Source: Pterobdella sp. o SKG-2022
Lineage: Eukaryota; Annelida; Clitellata; Hirudinida; Piscicolidae
DNA: 64,000 nt
Assembly: GCA_964035795.1 (NCBI GenBank)
Contig: OZ038324.1
Span: 4,646,680 to 4,710,679 of the forward strand
Direction of reading: 5' to 3'
Shown here: positions 1-11,800 of the stretch, piece after piece
Layout: every line of letters begins with the position of its first letter
Numbering within the stretch: position 1 is the stretch's first letter
The notes under the pieces: generated by a model
Databases searched by the model: none
Seen by the model: the letters and a program-made list of their open reading frames with translations, nothing else
Told to the model about the DNA's origin: nothing
Translations under genes and position numbers: made by a program

Positions 1-1741
1 AATTATTATTTTTTTTTAATATTTTTTATTTACATTTCTCATTTAAATTACTATTTTAAAATAATTTATTTTTAAAAATATATTTATCAACATACTCAAC
101 TTTCATCAACAAAGCTTCTCATCCTAATCGCTACAACTTTTCAACGCAAAAAACACCGACACCTTTTAACTTCGATATATCTTTTAAAAATCGTTTTCCA
201 TCAATCATCCAGCTACAGGTGACAATATAACTCTGAACAAAGCCATTAAAATATTAAAATTAGTTAAATTCTTTGATAACCATGTCGCTTTTGCTTTTAG
301 ACGTTTGACTTTTTAATCGCATCTTTTGACATTCCGATTTTCATGTTTAAATCCATTTCGGAGTTTTAACGATTTTTTTTAAATTTTGTTTTTTTTTAGG
401 TAGAGTTAACTATAAATTTTATTTCTTTTTGTTTTATTACCAATGTAAACAAAAATAGTTTAATTGAGTAAGACTTGTCTTTGAAATGTTTTTGTCGGTC
501 AAAAGACAAGCCAAACTTAAATTAAGACTCCAAGTGGAGCGGTTTTGAATAGAGTTTGCTTCTTACAATAACAAATCCTTTATTCTTGAGCTACCATTGT
601 TGTGTTTCACATTGTTCATTTTTGATTTATCACCCAGATCTATATACAAGTGATGAGTTATTTTGATAAATTTTCTAAAAACGAGGGTTCATTAACCAGA
701 TCTTTTTGGTAAATATAACTAAAGAAAACTTATGAAGTTGTACTTATGAAAGTCTTCACCGATTAATGGCCAATTATATTGTTTTTAATACATTATTATT
801 ACCCAATAAAAATCAAAATAATTAAACTCAATAAATGTGTAAAATAACGAGTAATGTCAAAATTTTGGTAATGGTTAGTATGGCAGGTTTGTGAATAATT
901 TCCGTAGTTATGTTTATTTTGCTGGGGCACAAAAAACAGATTCTAAGAAAACAGGCGTTTTCTTCTAAACCGTTTATACTGTCGTTTCGATGCTTGTTTA
1001 AAGTTTGAGACAAAAAACAGACATCATTAGAGATATTTTTTTTGGTTCTTAAGGCAAAGAGTTAATTTTGAAATATAAATAGGTTATGGTAAATTTAAAG
1101 ATGTGGAAATTTTATGAATGCTGTTAACAAATTAGATGAATCATTTGAGACAAAACTAAATTTTAAAATTTTCAAAAAATAGTAAAATTTGGAATAAAAT
1201 AAAAATTTTAAAAAGAAGAAAAACAGAGAATAAGATAAAAATACATTAAAATATAATCCTTAACGGATAATAACTGGGATTTTTGAGGCTATGTTCGATA
1301 GAGTGGTAAAACCAATTTTGCATGCACACATGCTACTAATGCTTTTAAAGCAGCTTCTCAAGGCTTGAGAAAAAAAAAATAATATATAAATTTTTAAAAT
1401 ATTTTTGTAAGATTGTTTTGGTCCAAAAATTGACTGATTTTAACGCATTCTATTTTTGTTAATAGAAATATATACATTCAATTAGTCCTAATATATATTA
1501 AATAAAGTCCATTATGAAAAAATACGTTAAAAATAGATTTAAAATCATGGGCAGTCATATCTGGTCTCAAAAGCATTCAAGACTTTAAGCTTGAGTAAAA
1601 TGTGAAAATGGCAAAACTAGATGAATGTACGACCGATTAAATAAGTTTAAAATGAATCAAAATTGAAATAAACTTTGAAAGAATTCAAATACGCATTAAC
1701 AAAAAACTAATTAAAACAGTAGTGAAGTCAAGGATGGTGCT
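1..1741. other. AT-rich non-coding stretch, no gene seen
   Basis: Very AT-rich sequence downstream of the plakin stop codon. The only open frames are short and have low-complexity translations without splice support. It probably holds the plakin 3' UTR and intergenic DNA. Confidence 0.5.
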
Positions 1742-4700
1742 CTAACAGGCGTAGAAACTGATATAATTGGAGTTAAGATTGTCATTAACTCCTTGAGATT
1801 TGTTGAATCGTGTGTATGTCTCGTTAGATTTAACAACATGGCAGCTTTTCGGTGGGTTGATCAACCGTTTGACGATGAGATCCCCACTTCTGATGCCTTC
1901 TGCGGGCATCTTGCGCTGCATCGTGACGTTGTCGACGTAGCAGCCTGTCTCAGTGTCAATCAACTTGCGTCTCACTGCCTCCAACAGACTCACAAACTCC
2001 TGCTCCTTCTTGTCGTAAACTTCTTTCACCACATACGCCAACTCCTCGTCTTCATCACCCACAAACGTACCCACTTCGATATCCTCTTCCCCTCCCTCCC
2101 CATCATCTGCCACCCTCACAAGACCTTTTTTAATGGCAACATCTAGAGTCATCACCTCTCCATTCGATGTATCTTTGAAGGTGCCACCAAGCAAGATCCC
2201 CGTCATCCTCGCCTCCATCAAACTCAACTCCTCCCCCGTCAACACGTTCAACACACTTTTAATCACATAATGGTTCCTCTTCGTGATTCTCTTGATTCTC
2301 AACAAAGGATTCAACAATTGGTTTTGAGATCTCTTTAACTTCACATATTTTTCTGATGTTTCATTGCTCTTGTTGTTATCGACAGGTGAGTTTTGTCTGC
2401 CAACCTTCTCCATCTTTATAACACCCCTACTGATTGCCTCAGCAACGCTGATGCTGTCACCAGTGTCAGGGTTCACAACTTGGCCTGCCTTATGCTTCAA
2501 AACTCCCTCACTTATCGCCTCACTCAGTGACAACCACTCCATCGTCCTAGGATCCTGAATGCAGTCGATCTGGGTCCTGCTGCTTGGAGCTTTTGGTGTA
2601 TCGTTAGTTCCCTCTGGCTGCGGTTTCGATGTGTATTCCTTCTCCACTACAACTGTCGACTCAGTTGAGGTGAGTTTAACTTCAAAATACCTGTAAAATA
2701 TGGTCATTTTGTCAATAAAAAAACCGACTATGATCACAGATATTTTAAATTCAGCAACATACTATATGGGATCATTAGGTGTAAAACAGAATACCTTACT
2801 TGATCATTTTATCTTGGCAGTGTTTCAGAGCCTGGTGGTCTAAGTTTTTTATTCTCATGTTGAATGGCGCGATGCTACCATCTTTGACGTTTGCCAGCAT
2901 GGTTCCGAGAATATTATTATTTTTATCCATTTTTAAACTATTGTTATTTTCGTCTTTTTTCAAGTTATTTTTGCCTTTTTTAAAATTGTTATTGTTGTTG
3001 GTTTTTTGATTGTTGATATTATTCTCTTTATTTATTTTTTTGATTAGTTTGTTTTTTCTCAAAGAGTTGAAACGGTCGTCCAAACAAAACTTGAAAGCCT
3101 TCAAAAAAAAATCAATTAGTTAGAGAACTGCTAAGTATTATTTTAGTAATAACGTCGCTAATAATTAAAAAAAAACAAAAAACATTTATTTTTAACGGTT
3201 AAAATCAAAGAGCAAAACTTTATGAAAACAATTCATATGTAAAACACCTGATGGAGAAGCAAAACTTTGTCGACCTCTGCAACTTGGTGCAGGAGTTCTC
3301 CCGATGCTGGTGGTATTGTATGTTTAATTATGATACAACGGGCTACATTCTTAAACATAACATAACTCTTACACCATCATCCAACAAGCTACCATCACAC
3401 TAAGTAGCCCCCATTACTTCCCACCATCATAACAATCATCACCACCTCCCAATCACACTAATCCCCACTACCCACCATCAGAACACTTGGCATTCAGAAG
3501 GCAATTTTCCAAGTTGCTTAAGGGCTTCAACAAAGTCAAAACATCGGCTTTTCCATCCATCCACACATCCATCCTTTCTTCCAAAATCCTAACGTTGGTT
3601 TCAAACAAATATTTCTCTGTTTTTACATTCATTTCTTCAGCGAAGCTTTCACGCGTTTTTTCTGTATCAAACAAGAGCTTTTGGGACGATTTTAAAGAGG
3701 TAAGTAGCTTTGACATGATTGGTTGTAGCAATGTAGACAAGCATTCCTTCTCTTTAGAAACTGTCTGCTTCCAACTTGTCAACAGCTGTACTTGCAGTCT
3801 AGTGAGGGTTTGATACTACTTTTAATAAAGATATATCAACTTAATACATGTCTGCAACCTGATGTGGTATAGTAATAACTATTTTTTGAATGAGAATATA
3901 CCAATGAAATACAGAAAAAACAATATACCATTTAAAAAAACCACCAAATGTGAAAAATTTTTTAATACCTTTATTGAGAAACAAAAACTATAATCTTCGA
4001 TAAGTTTAGCCTTATCATAACGTTTTATGATAATGCTAAATTTATCGAAAGTTCTAGCTTTTATTTCTCAATAAATGTATTAAAAAATTCCTTAAATTTG
4101 GTGGTTTTTGGTGAAAAATAATATAAAAAAATAAATACAATGTCCCTGAATAAGAAACCCTATTCAATATGATAATTGTTTTAAATGAGAACATCAAGAC
4201 AGAAAAAATTTATTATATTAATATTACTCAAAACAAATGTTGCAGTTACAATTATTATTATTAGTATTATTATTATCATCATTATTATAACGCTTTTAAC
4301 GTCTTTTGTCTCATCGAATGATGTTAGAGGTCATATATAAAACATAAAATTATATCCCTCTGAGTGATTATCGAAATCTCTACTTTTGAGTGAAGTTCTT
4401 GAGCGAGGTGTGTGGCGAGGGGATGAGGCAAGTGGATAATGGAAGGTAAGCTTCATTTCCTCTCCGATCTTTCACCTTTGTGTGATGATGTTACGGAGGA
4501 TAACACAATATTATGGTGATATTTTGGGTGGTTGTATGACTTTTTTGACAAAATTAAGATGATTTTAAAGCGATAGATTTATTTACGTACCTACAGTATA
4601 GTATAGAATAAATATATGAGTAACCCACAAAAAATAAACAATTAATTTAGGCAATCTTCTAGTTTACCAAGAGAAAAACACATTAAAAGAAAAAATTTTA

Positions 4701-6287
4701 TAATAACTTTAATATGCAGCAATAATGAATATATGAATTAAGAAGTCATGAAGCTAACCTTCCATTTGTCTGGTTTGCTTGCATCTGTGACCAGCACCGT
4801 CTCCCCTTCTTTTAAGCTCAGCTGGATTATGAAATTTATTTAGATTAATAAAATTGTTCTCATTTAATAATTATACTAATGATTTATGACAAAGTTGATT
4901 TTGTTGAAAATTTTAGTTTAATAAAAAAAAGTATCAAAAAAATTGCTTTATTTTATCAAAATATTTCGAAACATTTGACAAAACACTGGTACATGGTCTC
5001 TCCATAAAACTATGATTTTCATTATATTCTCAAACCAAATACAAACGAAAAAGAATTATTGAAAAATAAATTTTTCTATTGAAAAATTTGAATAAAAAGC
5101 AGTAATTGTTATTTTTTATTATATTAGATTATACTGCTGTACATGTCCCAGTAATTGGGGTTGACAACAGTCAACCTAAATTAATGATACTACTCATAGT
5201 GTGATTTAGAAAATAGGCCATTTATTTGGGACAAATCTTTACTGACAATAGAAGGTATTATAACATTATAAAAAAACCAGACAAATCATGGAACTTAATT
5301 TGGTTGATTCTATAAAAAGCTTTTTTGTTTCATTAATTATTTTTAGTTTAATTATTCAAATAATTAAAAACTAAAGATGATTTTTTGAATGATACTCAAG
5401 TCAAGCATCAAACCATGGTAACCAGGGGTTTCACAAAACACTATTATGTGAAGAAATTTGATAACTATCATTATCAATGGTTAACAACATAAAAATACAC
5501 CTACTTACTCCAAATCGATGGATAGTTGATGGTGATTTATAGGAATGAATGGAGAAAAGTTTGTGAGGGTCTAAGCAGATGGAATCAGGTAGTTTACTAG
5601 TTCTTTCTTGAAGTTCTGCTACTTTTTTGCTCCATGACTTGTATAAAACTATGGACTTCTGTGGATGGATTTGTGTATAATTCATATTAGTGTCATTGAC
5701 CAGAAGAAGCTGATGCTAGCTTCAATAACCTTGTTGCAAGTTTGATAGAAATAATTTTTTAAAATTTATATAAATGTTTAATTACATAGCTTATAGTATC
5801 AATTCAAAGAAAATTTAGTCCATTGTTAATTAATTTTTGGTATTGTAAAAATGTTAATGATTTTTACATTTTATTGCAAAATTATATTTTTAAAAATAAT
5901 TTCAAAAATACTTACTTGCAGGAGTGGAAATAAGGCAGAAACATGGGGTTGGTTGGTGTGACAATTGGAGATTTCAAGAAGAAATTTGCTAGAAGCTTCA
6001 TTTATTTGATGCTCGCATTCCAGTGAATCAGAAACAAACTTATAGAAATTTTAAAAGGTTTTATCAAAAATGAGGTATTTTACACAATAAAAGTTAACTT
6101 ACTTCACAAACATCTGCCGACACACCAAAAGAAGTCAAGTTTCTAATGCATTCGTATTTAGTCTTTTCCTTGATTAATTTATCAAAGTTGATTTAAATTT
6201 TAAATCACATAAATAATCTAAAAAAGTATTAACAAAATGTAAAGAATTTAAGAAACTTACGAATGTTAAATCCATAAGAAACTTCAT
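1742..6287 (-). CDS. Short plakin (spectrin-like helices, SH3, plectin repeats), 10 exons
   Basis: Exons in transcript order: 6287-6261, 6168-6103, 6038-5916, 5658-5509, 4821-4759, 4475-4384, 3798-3476, 3306-3248, 3098-2800, 2690-1742. All junctions are GT-AG with matching phase, and the total of 2151 nt is 717 codons including the stop (716 aa). Exons 2-4 encode spectrin-type helices. Exons 5-6 encode an SH3 core of plakin type (DKWKVKDRRGNEAYLP, like the WKV..GNEA.VP pattern of plakin SH3 domains). Exons 7-8 return to helical sequence, exon 9 has an Asn/Lys-rich linker, and exon 10 carries plectin-type repeats (LSEAISEGV, VAEAISRGVI, LMEARMTGIL, LLEAVRRKLI). Known plakins link cytoskeletal filaments to junctions. 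No calponin-homology or GAS2 domain is present in this model. The ATG at 6287 is the weakest point: it lies directly after an AG, so the exon could be internal and the gene longer upstream. Confidence 0.8.
3934..4109. repeat. Foldback (palindromic) element, type A
   Basis: Two arms of about 80 bases are near-perfect reverse complements: an AACCACCAAATG start mirrors a TTTGGTGGTT end, with the turn at about 4020. The arms contain TTTATTGAGAAACAAAAAC and CGATAAGTTTAG, shared with the 10683 and 56264 elements. It lies in a plakin intron, has no coding capacity, and resembles a foldback MITE. Confidence 0.8.
5119..5251 (+). repeat. Dispersed repeat, copy 1
   Basis: Contains ACATGTCCCAGTAATTGGGG and further on TTTGGGACAAATCTT. 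The reverse complement of 25533-25661 shows the same two blocks in the same order and spacing. It lies in a plakin intron. Element class unknown. Confidence 0.65.
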
Positions 6288-6658
6288 AGAAAATTATAAA
6301 AGCGTTTGAAGCATAATTTGAAATTATTTGAAATGAAAAAATATGTATGAAGTTTGCAGTAAAATCGCTTTCGTTTTTGTAAAAACACCACAGCCACGTA
6401 AAGGTATGACTAGTAGATCACTTTCATTTAATTTTATCCGAAATTGAATCAATAAAGATTATCGTTATTGTTTTTTGAACAGATTAAACAAACGAAAAAT
6501 ATAATTATGAAATTTCTATTAAATCCAAACGTCAAATTAGAGTCTCAAAATACAAAATGAAACATTTTTTCACGGATTGCAAAGTTTGAATATCAAAAAA
6601 TTATTTTTAATATAACTTTATAGATAAATAGTTTCAAAAAAAGTTCAAAGTATTTGAG

Positions 6659-7852
6659 ATGCCTCGCATCATTCCCAATATTCTGTTGCCTCCGAACTCG
6701 TTATTGGAAGAGGTAAGTAGTTTTCTGAGCCTCTCAGTTCACACAAACACACATCACGCTTGATAAAATATAAAATTCATTCACAAATCATTTTAAATAA
6801 AAAAATACTTAGTATACATTAATATAAATAAACATTTAAAACAAGATTATTTTTCAACCAAATGTTAAATTTTGTTTAAAGCTTAATGAAATCTTCAAAT
6901 AAATGAAAAAACGTCAATAATGAAATAAAATAACAGATTTAGTAAAGCTAAATCCAAAGCATAGTTGGTTTTGGAGGCAATGGAGAGAGCAGAGAAGAGC
7001 TAAGCACTTGGAGAGAAAGATTTTTCGAAGGTAAAAAGCGTCTATTCGTTTTCCTTCGAAACGCCTCGTGAACCCTTTGGCTTTCACCACTTTTCATTTA
7101 TTTAAGGATAAATTTTTAGTATAAAAAAAAAAATTTCCATAATGAGTCAAAATATGAATCAAAATTGAGTTATAATGTTGAAATGTTCGTCTCACGACCT
7201 TTTGTATACCGGGGTTTTTCGCATATGATAGCATAGTTAATGCCTCGACAAATTACATCATACAGGGCTCCCAGATATCCTTGGAAAAAACAACATTCTT
7301 CTTGGTTTGGTTCAAAATTGCCAAATCTGGCATAGGTCCCTGGTGTGAAATCAAGAAAATATAATCGCCCTTTTTTTTACATTCTCTTTTATGCAGTCCG
7401 TTCCAAAATGACCGCTTACTTAAAAGTTCTACAGTTCTGTAGATTGTAAATGCTAGTTAAAATTCCCTTAATCCTTGTGCTTGAAATATAACCAAATTAT
7501 AAATATTTAAACTTCAACTGAAAAATATATTTTTAAATTTAAAAATATTGAGAAATCACTGCGTATAGTTGTATACGAGACTGTCCTCTCTTTCAGTGTT
7601 ATAACAAGCGATATAACTGTTTCTTTGAGCGCAGAAGTTAGAGGCAAGATAGAAACTGACTGCGTTATCGTAATAAAAGTAATAGAAGCTGTCCCCAAGC
7701 TCTACTCATTCCGTTCCTGGAAATTCACATGTCGAGAAAATTGTCTATTATTTTTTAAAATTATTTTTTATAAGTGTGCAAAGTGTAACTTGAAAATTTT
7801 ATTCACAATTGCTCTTAGATCACTATTAAATTATGAATATGATCGAGCTTAA
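6659..7852 (+). CDS. Possible three-exon gene, 126 aa, unknown product
   Basis: Exon 1 (6659-6712) starts with ATG and ends in a strong donor (GAG|GTAAGT). Exon 2 (6960-7030) lies between CCAAAG and GAAG|GTAAAA. Exon 3 (7597-7852) follows a CTCTCTTTCAG acceptor and ends in a stop. Phases agree (0, then 2), giving 381 nt. The protein starts MPRIIPNILLPPNSLLEE, continues with a Trp/Arg-rich segment (WFWRQWREQRRAK) and then a Val/Ile-rich segment. The last ~40 residues look like translated AT-rich DNA, so the true 3' end may differ. It is head-to-head with the plakin (about 370 bp apart). No family recognised; exon 1 is the best-supported part. Confidence 0.35.
7170..7369 (-). CDS. C-type-lectin-like domain, C-terminal exon (isolated)
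   Basis: The exon follows an AG acceptor at 7370 and runs to a TAA at 7170. It encodes the C-terminal half of a C-type lectin fold: a GNFEPNQEECC segment (compare the EPN...E.C calcium-loop region), then a degenerate W-D-C region (LGALYDVICRG) and the terminal cysteine in the IICEKP motif typical of these domains. The usual WND is replaced by LYD, so calcium-dependent sugar binding is doubtful. I could not find the upstream half (first cysteine pair, WIGL-like motif) on this strand, so it may be a gene fragment, a pseudogene or one exon of a gene with a long intron. It is antisense inside an intron of the 6659-7852 model. Confidence 0.5.
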
Positions 7853-8820
7853 GCAATAAAATATCATCGAAACTAAAAATACTTTTGATAATCTGATCAG
7901 AATATTCAATAATGGCGCAATCCCCAAAAATGGTCATCAGCATTACCAGTACAAAACACATCGTAGCTTTTAATTTTTTTGAGATTTTTTTTAAATAGTG
8001 AATCTTTGCACATGTAAAACGATAAAAACAAACGCGTGCTCTTTGTATCGATCTTTTCAGTAAATGGCAGTCGTTCTTTTAAGACTTTTAGTATTGTCTT
8101 CATTTTTTAACAATCTTTTTATAATTGTGAAATCAATAGACCGACGGCTAATTATTTAAATTATTCTCAATTTTTTGTTTAGTGTTTGAATTGAATTATT
8201 TTCTTATAAATATTAATTCATCAAATGTAAAAAATTCATTAAAATGCTGATTTTATGGCATTTGAATCCTGAATTAACAATTGAAAACTTCTCTTTACAA
8301 ATTTTCAAAGTCCTCCATGCAAGGTGAGCTGTTATAATGAAAAAGTTTGAAATTTAGCTGTTTAAATTTTCTCATGAAAAGCTTCGTGCTTTTGAGATGA
8401 AAACTCTGAGCAACGATTTTTTCATTTAAATTTTTTATTATTTGCTTCAGATAATTGTGATTATATTTATGGTTGCTGGAAGAATTGAAGTTAAGCTCAA
8501 ACAACATTCATAAAACACAATTTAAGCAAAAAAAAATCAACTATTGTTGCGTTTTTATGATTCACAAGTTGAGCAAAGTATTCAATGAAATGCGAGTATT
8601 CATGCGAAATTTAAATCGAAAGCACAAAAATAAAAATATTTTTGAATTATATATGAATGGAAAGAATATTAAAAAAGCTATTTATAGAAAAACATAAAAA
8701 TTCGAAAACTGAAGGATATAAAGGGGATCGGAAGAGACTTCCATTTGAAATAAAAGATATATAACTTTGAACTTATTGAAATATTTGATTTTATAGAGCT
8801 TAATATTGACGTTATATAGA

Positions 8821-11800
8821 ATGAAATATATTTTTTATTTTGTTTTTTTGGTGTCATTCGTTTTGGCAGACGGTATGTGAAGTTTTAAATTAAAAATGAA
8901 AGTTCAAAAATTCATAATTTTTAGAAAATAATTGTTTAATATTAAAATTTAATAAAAAGAATATAATTAAAAAAGATTTAGGATAAAATTAATAAATAAA
9001 AAAGAATTCATAAAAATACCCAACCAGCCAAAATTTATAAAATTAAATAAAAAATCGACTACAACTCACCACAAGAGAAATTTTTGATGAAAAATTTGCT
9101 GAAAAGATACAACAAGAGAATCCGACCCATATTGAAAAGCCACGAGAGGATAAAAGTCGACGTAGATTACTCTCTCTATACTATCCTTAAAATCGTTAGC
9201 TGATGTAGAGGCTGTTTTGTGGGGTTTAAGTCGTATAGAGTTTGGTGAGTTCATAGAGGTTTCTGGCTGAGTTTTATGGGGTACTGGGTGCTTTTTATGG
9301 TGTACTGATTGGGTTTTATGGTCTGTATGTTGTATACAGAGGTTGGAGGGTTGGTGGGTTGGGTGGGTTGGGAGATTGGAGGTTGGAGGTTGGGTGGGTT
9401 GTAGGTTGGGTGGGTTTGAGGGTTGGAGGCTGGGTGGGTTGGAGGTTGGGTGGGTTTGGGGGTTGGAGGTTGGATGGGTTGGGGGTTGGGTGGGTTTGGG
9501 GGTTGGAGGTTGGGTGGGTTGGGGGTTGGGTGGGTTGGAGGTTGGGTGGGTTTGGGGGTTGGAGGTTGGGTGGGTTGGAGGTTGAGTGGGTTGGAGGTTG
9601 GGTGGGTTGGAGGTTGGGTGGGTTGGAGGTTGGGTGGGTTGGAGGTTGGGTGGGTTGGAGGTTGGGTGGGTTGGAGGTTGGGTGGGTTGGTTAGTTGTAT
9701 GTAAGGTTCTTTGTAGGTTTTTTAAAGTTTTTTTAGTGAATGGTTGATTGTGTTTTTGTATGGTGGTTTACTTAGAAATTTCTGTTATTTTAGTAGTTGG
9801 ATGGTTTTTTGTTATTATATTTTTATGGCTGGTTGAGTTTTATGAGTAAAATTTAAACTGTTGGTTCGATGCAGATATAATTGTTGTGTTTTTCAAAATA
9901 TTATAATCTATCTTCCATTATTTTTTAAGTTTTGGTTTAAAAAACAAAAAAAAAATATAAGTATTAATTAATAAAACTGTAAACAATTTTCGAACTTCCG
10001 GCAGAACGAACACGACCAACAAATGCACGCTATTGGACGAATCTTAATGGTTAGAATCTAAATTAAATCCAAAAAAAATAAATTCAATTTTTAGTGAAAT
10101 TTCATGTTTACCCATGAAGATGTTGTTTACTAGCAACAAACAATGCAATGGTTTCCGTGTGTTATCATTGCAGGTTTTCGTTCTGTAATTTCCTACAACT
10201 TTTGAAATTGAAAAAGATAAGACAAAAAAGATAACGAAAGCTTTTTTTTTAATATAAAGCACAAAATAAAATATTATAATTCCAAAAAACGCGAAAAAAT
10301 ATTGAAAAATAAATATATAATTCAATTGAACTGACACTCTCCACAGACATAATACAATCAAAGTGCTTTTTACGAGCTTTGTCGTGTTTAACAATTAGAA
10401 TAAGATCAATAATTATTTTCGACGTCATTATCTGTATAATTATCTTTACCACCATCATCATCATAACCACCATTATCATAAACACCACCATCATCTTTAT
10501 CCTCACCATCCTTCGAAGACGTGGAGAGACACATTCTTGACCTGGAATTCAAGTCTTCACCACACAGACGTACTAGTCTTGAAGGCGAATGATGTTTGGC
10601 GTCCTGACCTAATTATAAGGAATGCGTGGGTGCATTTCAATTATTGAGTATTTCAAACAATTAAATTTTCAGTTCTTTTTTCTTCAACAAAACATCGAAT
10701 TTGAAGAGTTTTTTAACACATTTATTAAGAAACAAAAGTTAGAACTTTTGATAAGTTTAGCATTATCATAAAAAGTTATGAGGAGGCTGAACTTATCCAA
10801 GATTAGTTTTTTTTCAATAAATGTGTTAAAATCTTCCACACATTTGATGTTTTGTTGAAAAATATAAGGGTTAATATTCATCACCTTTCCTCAAAAACAT
10901 TTTAGAACTTTTGAAAACTTAGTTATATGCCATGAACAACTTCATGATTTTCTCACAAACTTTTGAGCGCCTCTGTAGCAAATTTTGTTTTTAAATTACG
11001 TGCTTTAAAACTCTTTATAATAATTTAAGTAAGTTCAAATTTTTCTCAAAATAATGAAAAACGATTTATAAATTTAATAATCTCTAAACTTTTGTTTCCA
11101 ATTTTTAAAGTCTTTGGATTTACTTGTTTGTATTCAACTCACAAACTCCCATATCACCCCAGGGCAAACTACCTTTTCGAAGTCGTCAACAGTAGCTCAT
11201 CCCACGAAGTTGTGGTCAACAGGTGGTGTTCACAATTGAATTATCAATGAAGGATAACGTATAACAACCAAAATCAAATTTTAAGGTCAACAAACACAAA
11301 ATATTTATTTTTAAAAAACACAAAGCTTTTCGTAAGACTAGCTTAGATTATCAAGTGATAATCTGATCTAGTCTTACGAAAAGTTTCGTGTTTTTTTTAA
11401 ATAAATACTTTCTGTTTGTTGACCTTCAAAAATAAAAGATACTTATATTAAACACATGCATTGAGTTTATAGCTTCAATGCTTCTTAAAGTTGTTCCTAC
11501 ATCCCACTCACTATTGAAGCCCACATTTGAAACTTTTCTGATACTGAGTTTTTTATCAAAGGTCGTATCAATAGCTTATTTTTTATTTTATAAGCCATTG
11601 GTTTTGTCAATAAAAATATACTACCCGTATAAAACTATTCCTAAATCTGTATTGCATTTTATAGTATATTTAAAAATTACATGTTCTTCTCAGTTCAGGG
11701 TGGGTGTTTTACGATGTGGAACGTATATCGAAGACTTTTTGCTACTTGGATCTGTCTTATTTTCCCTTTGATGTGCAAGTTTGCCATATAGATGTGGATA

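Noticed and set aside
7906..8103. 65-residue minus-strand open frame starting MKTILKVLKERLPF
   Set aside because: Plausible composition, but no signal peptide, domain, splice signal or neighbouring exon supports it.
8295..8697. Overlapping open frames on both strands of about 70 residues
   Set aside because: Composition follows the AT bias and there is no family similarity or splice context.
9343..9704. Three overlapping Gly/Trp/Val-rich open frames
   Set aside because: They are translations of the 16-bp minisatellite in an intron; the unit length keeps all frames open.
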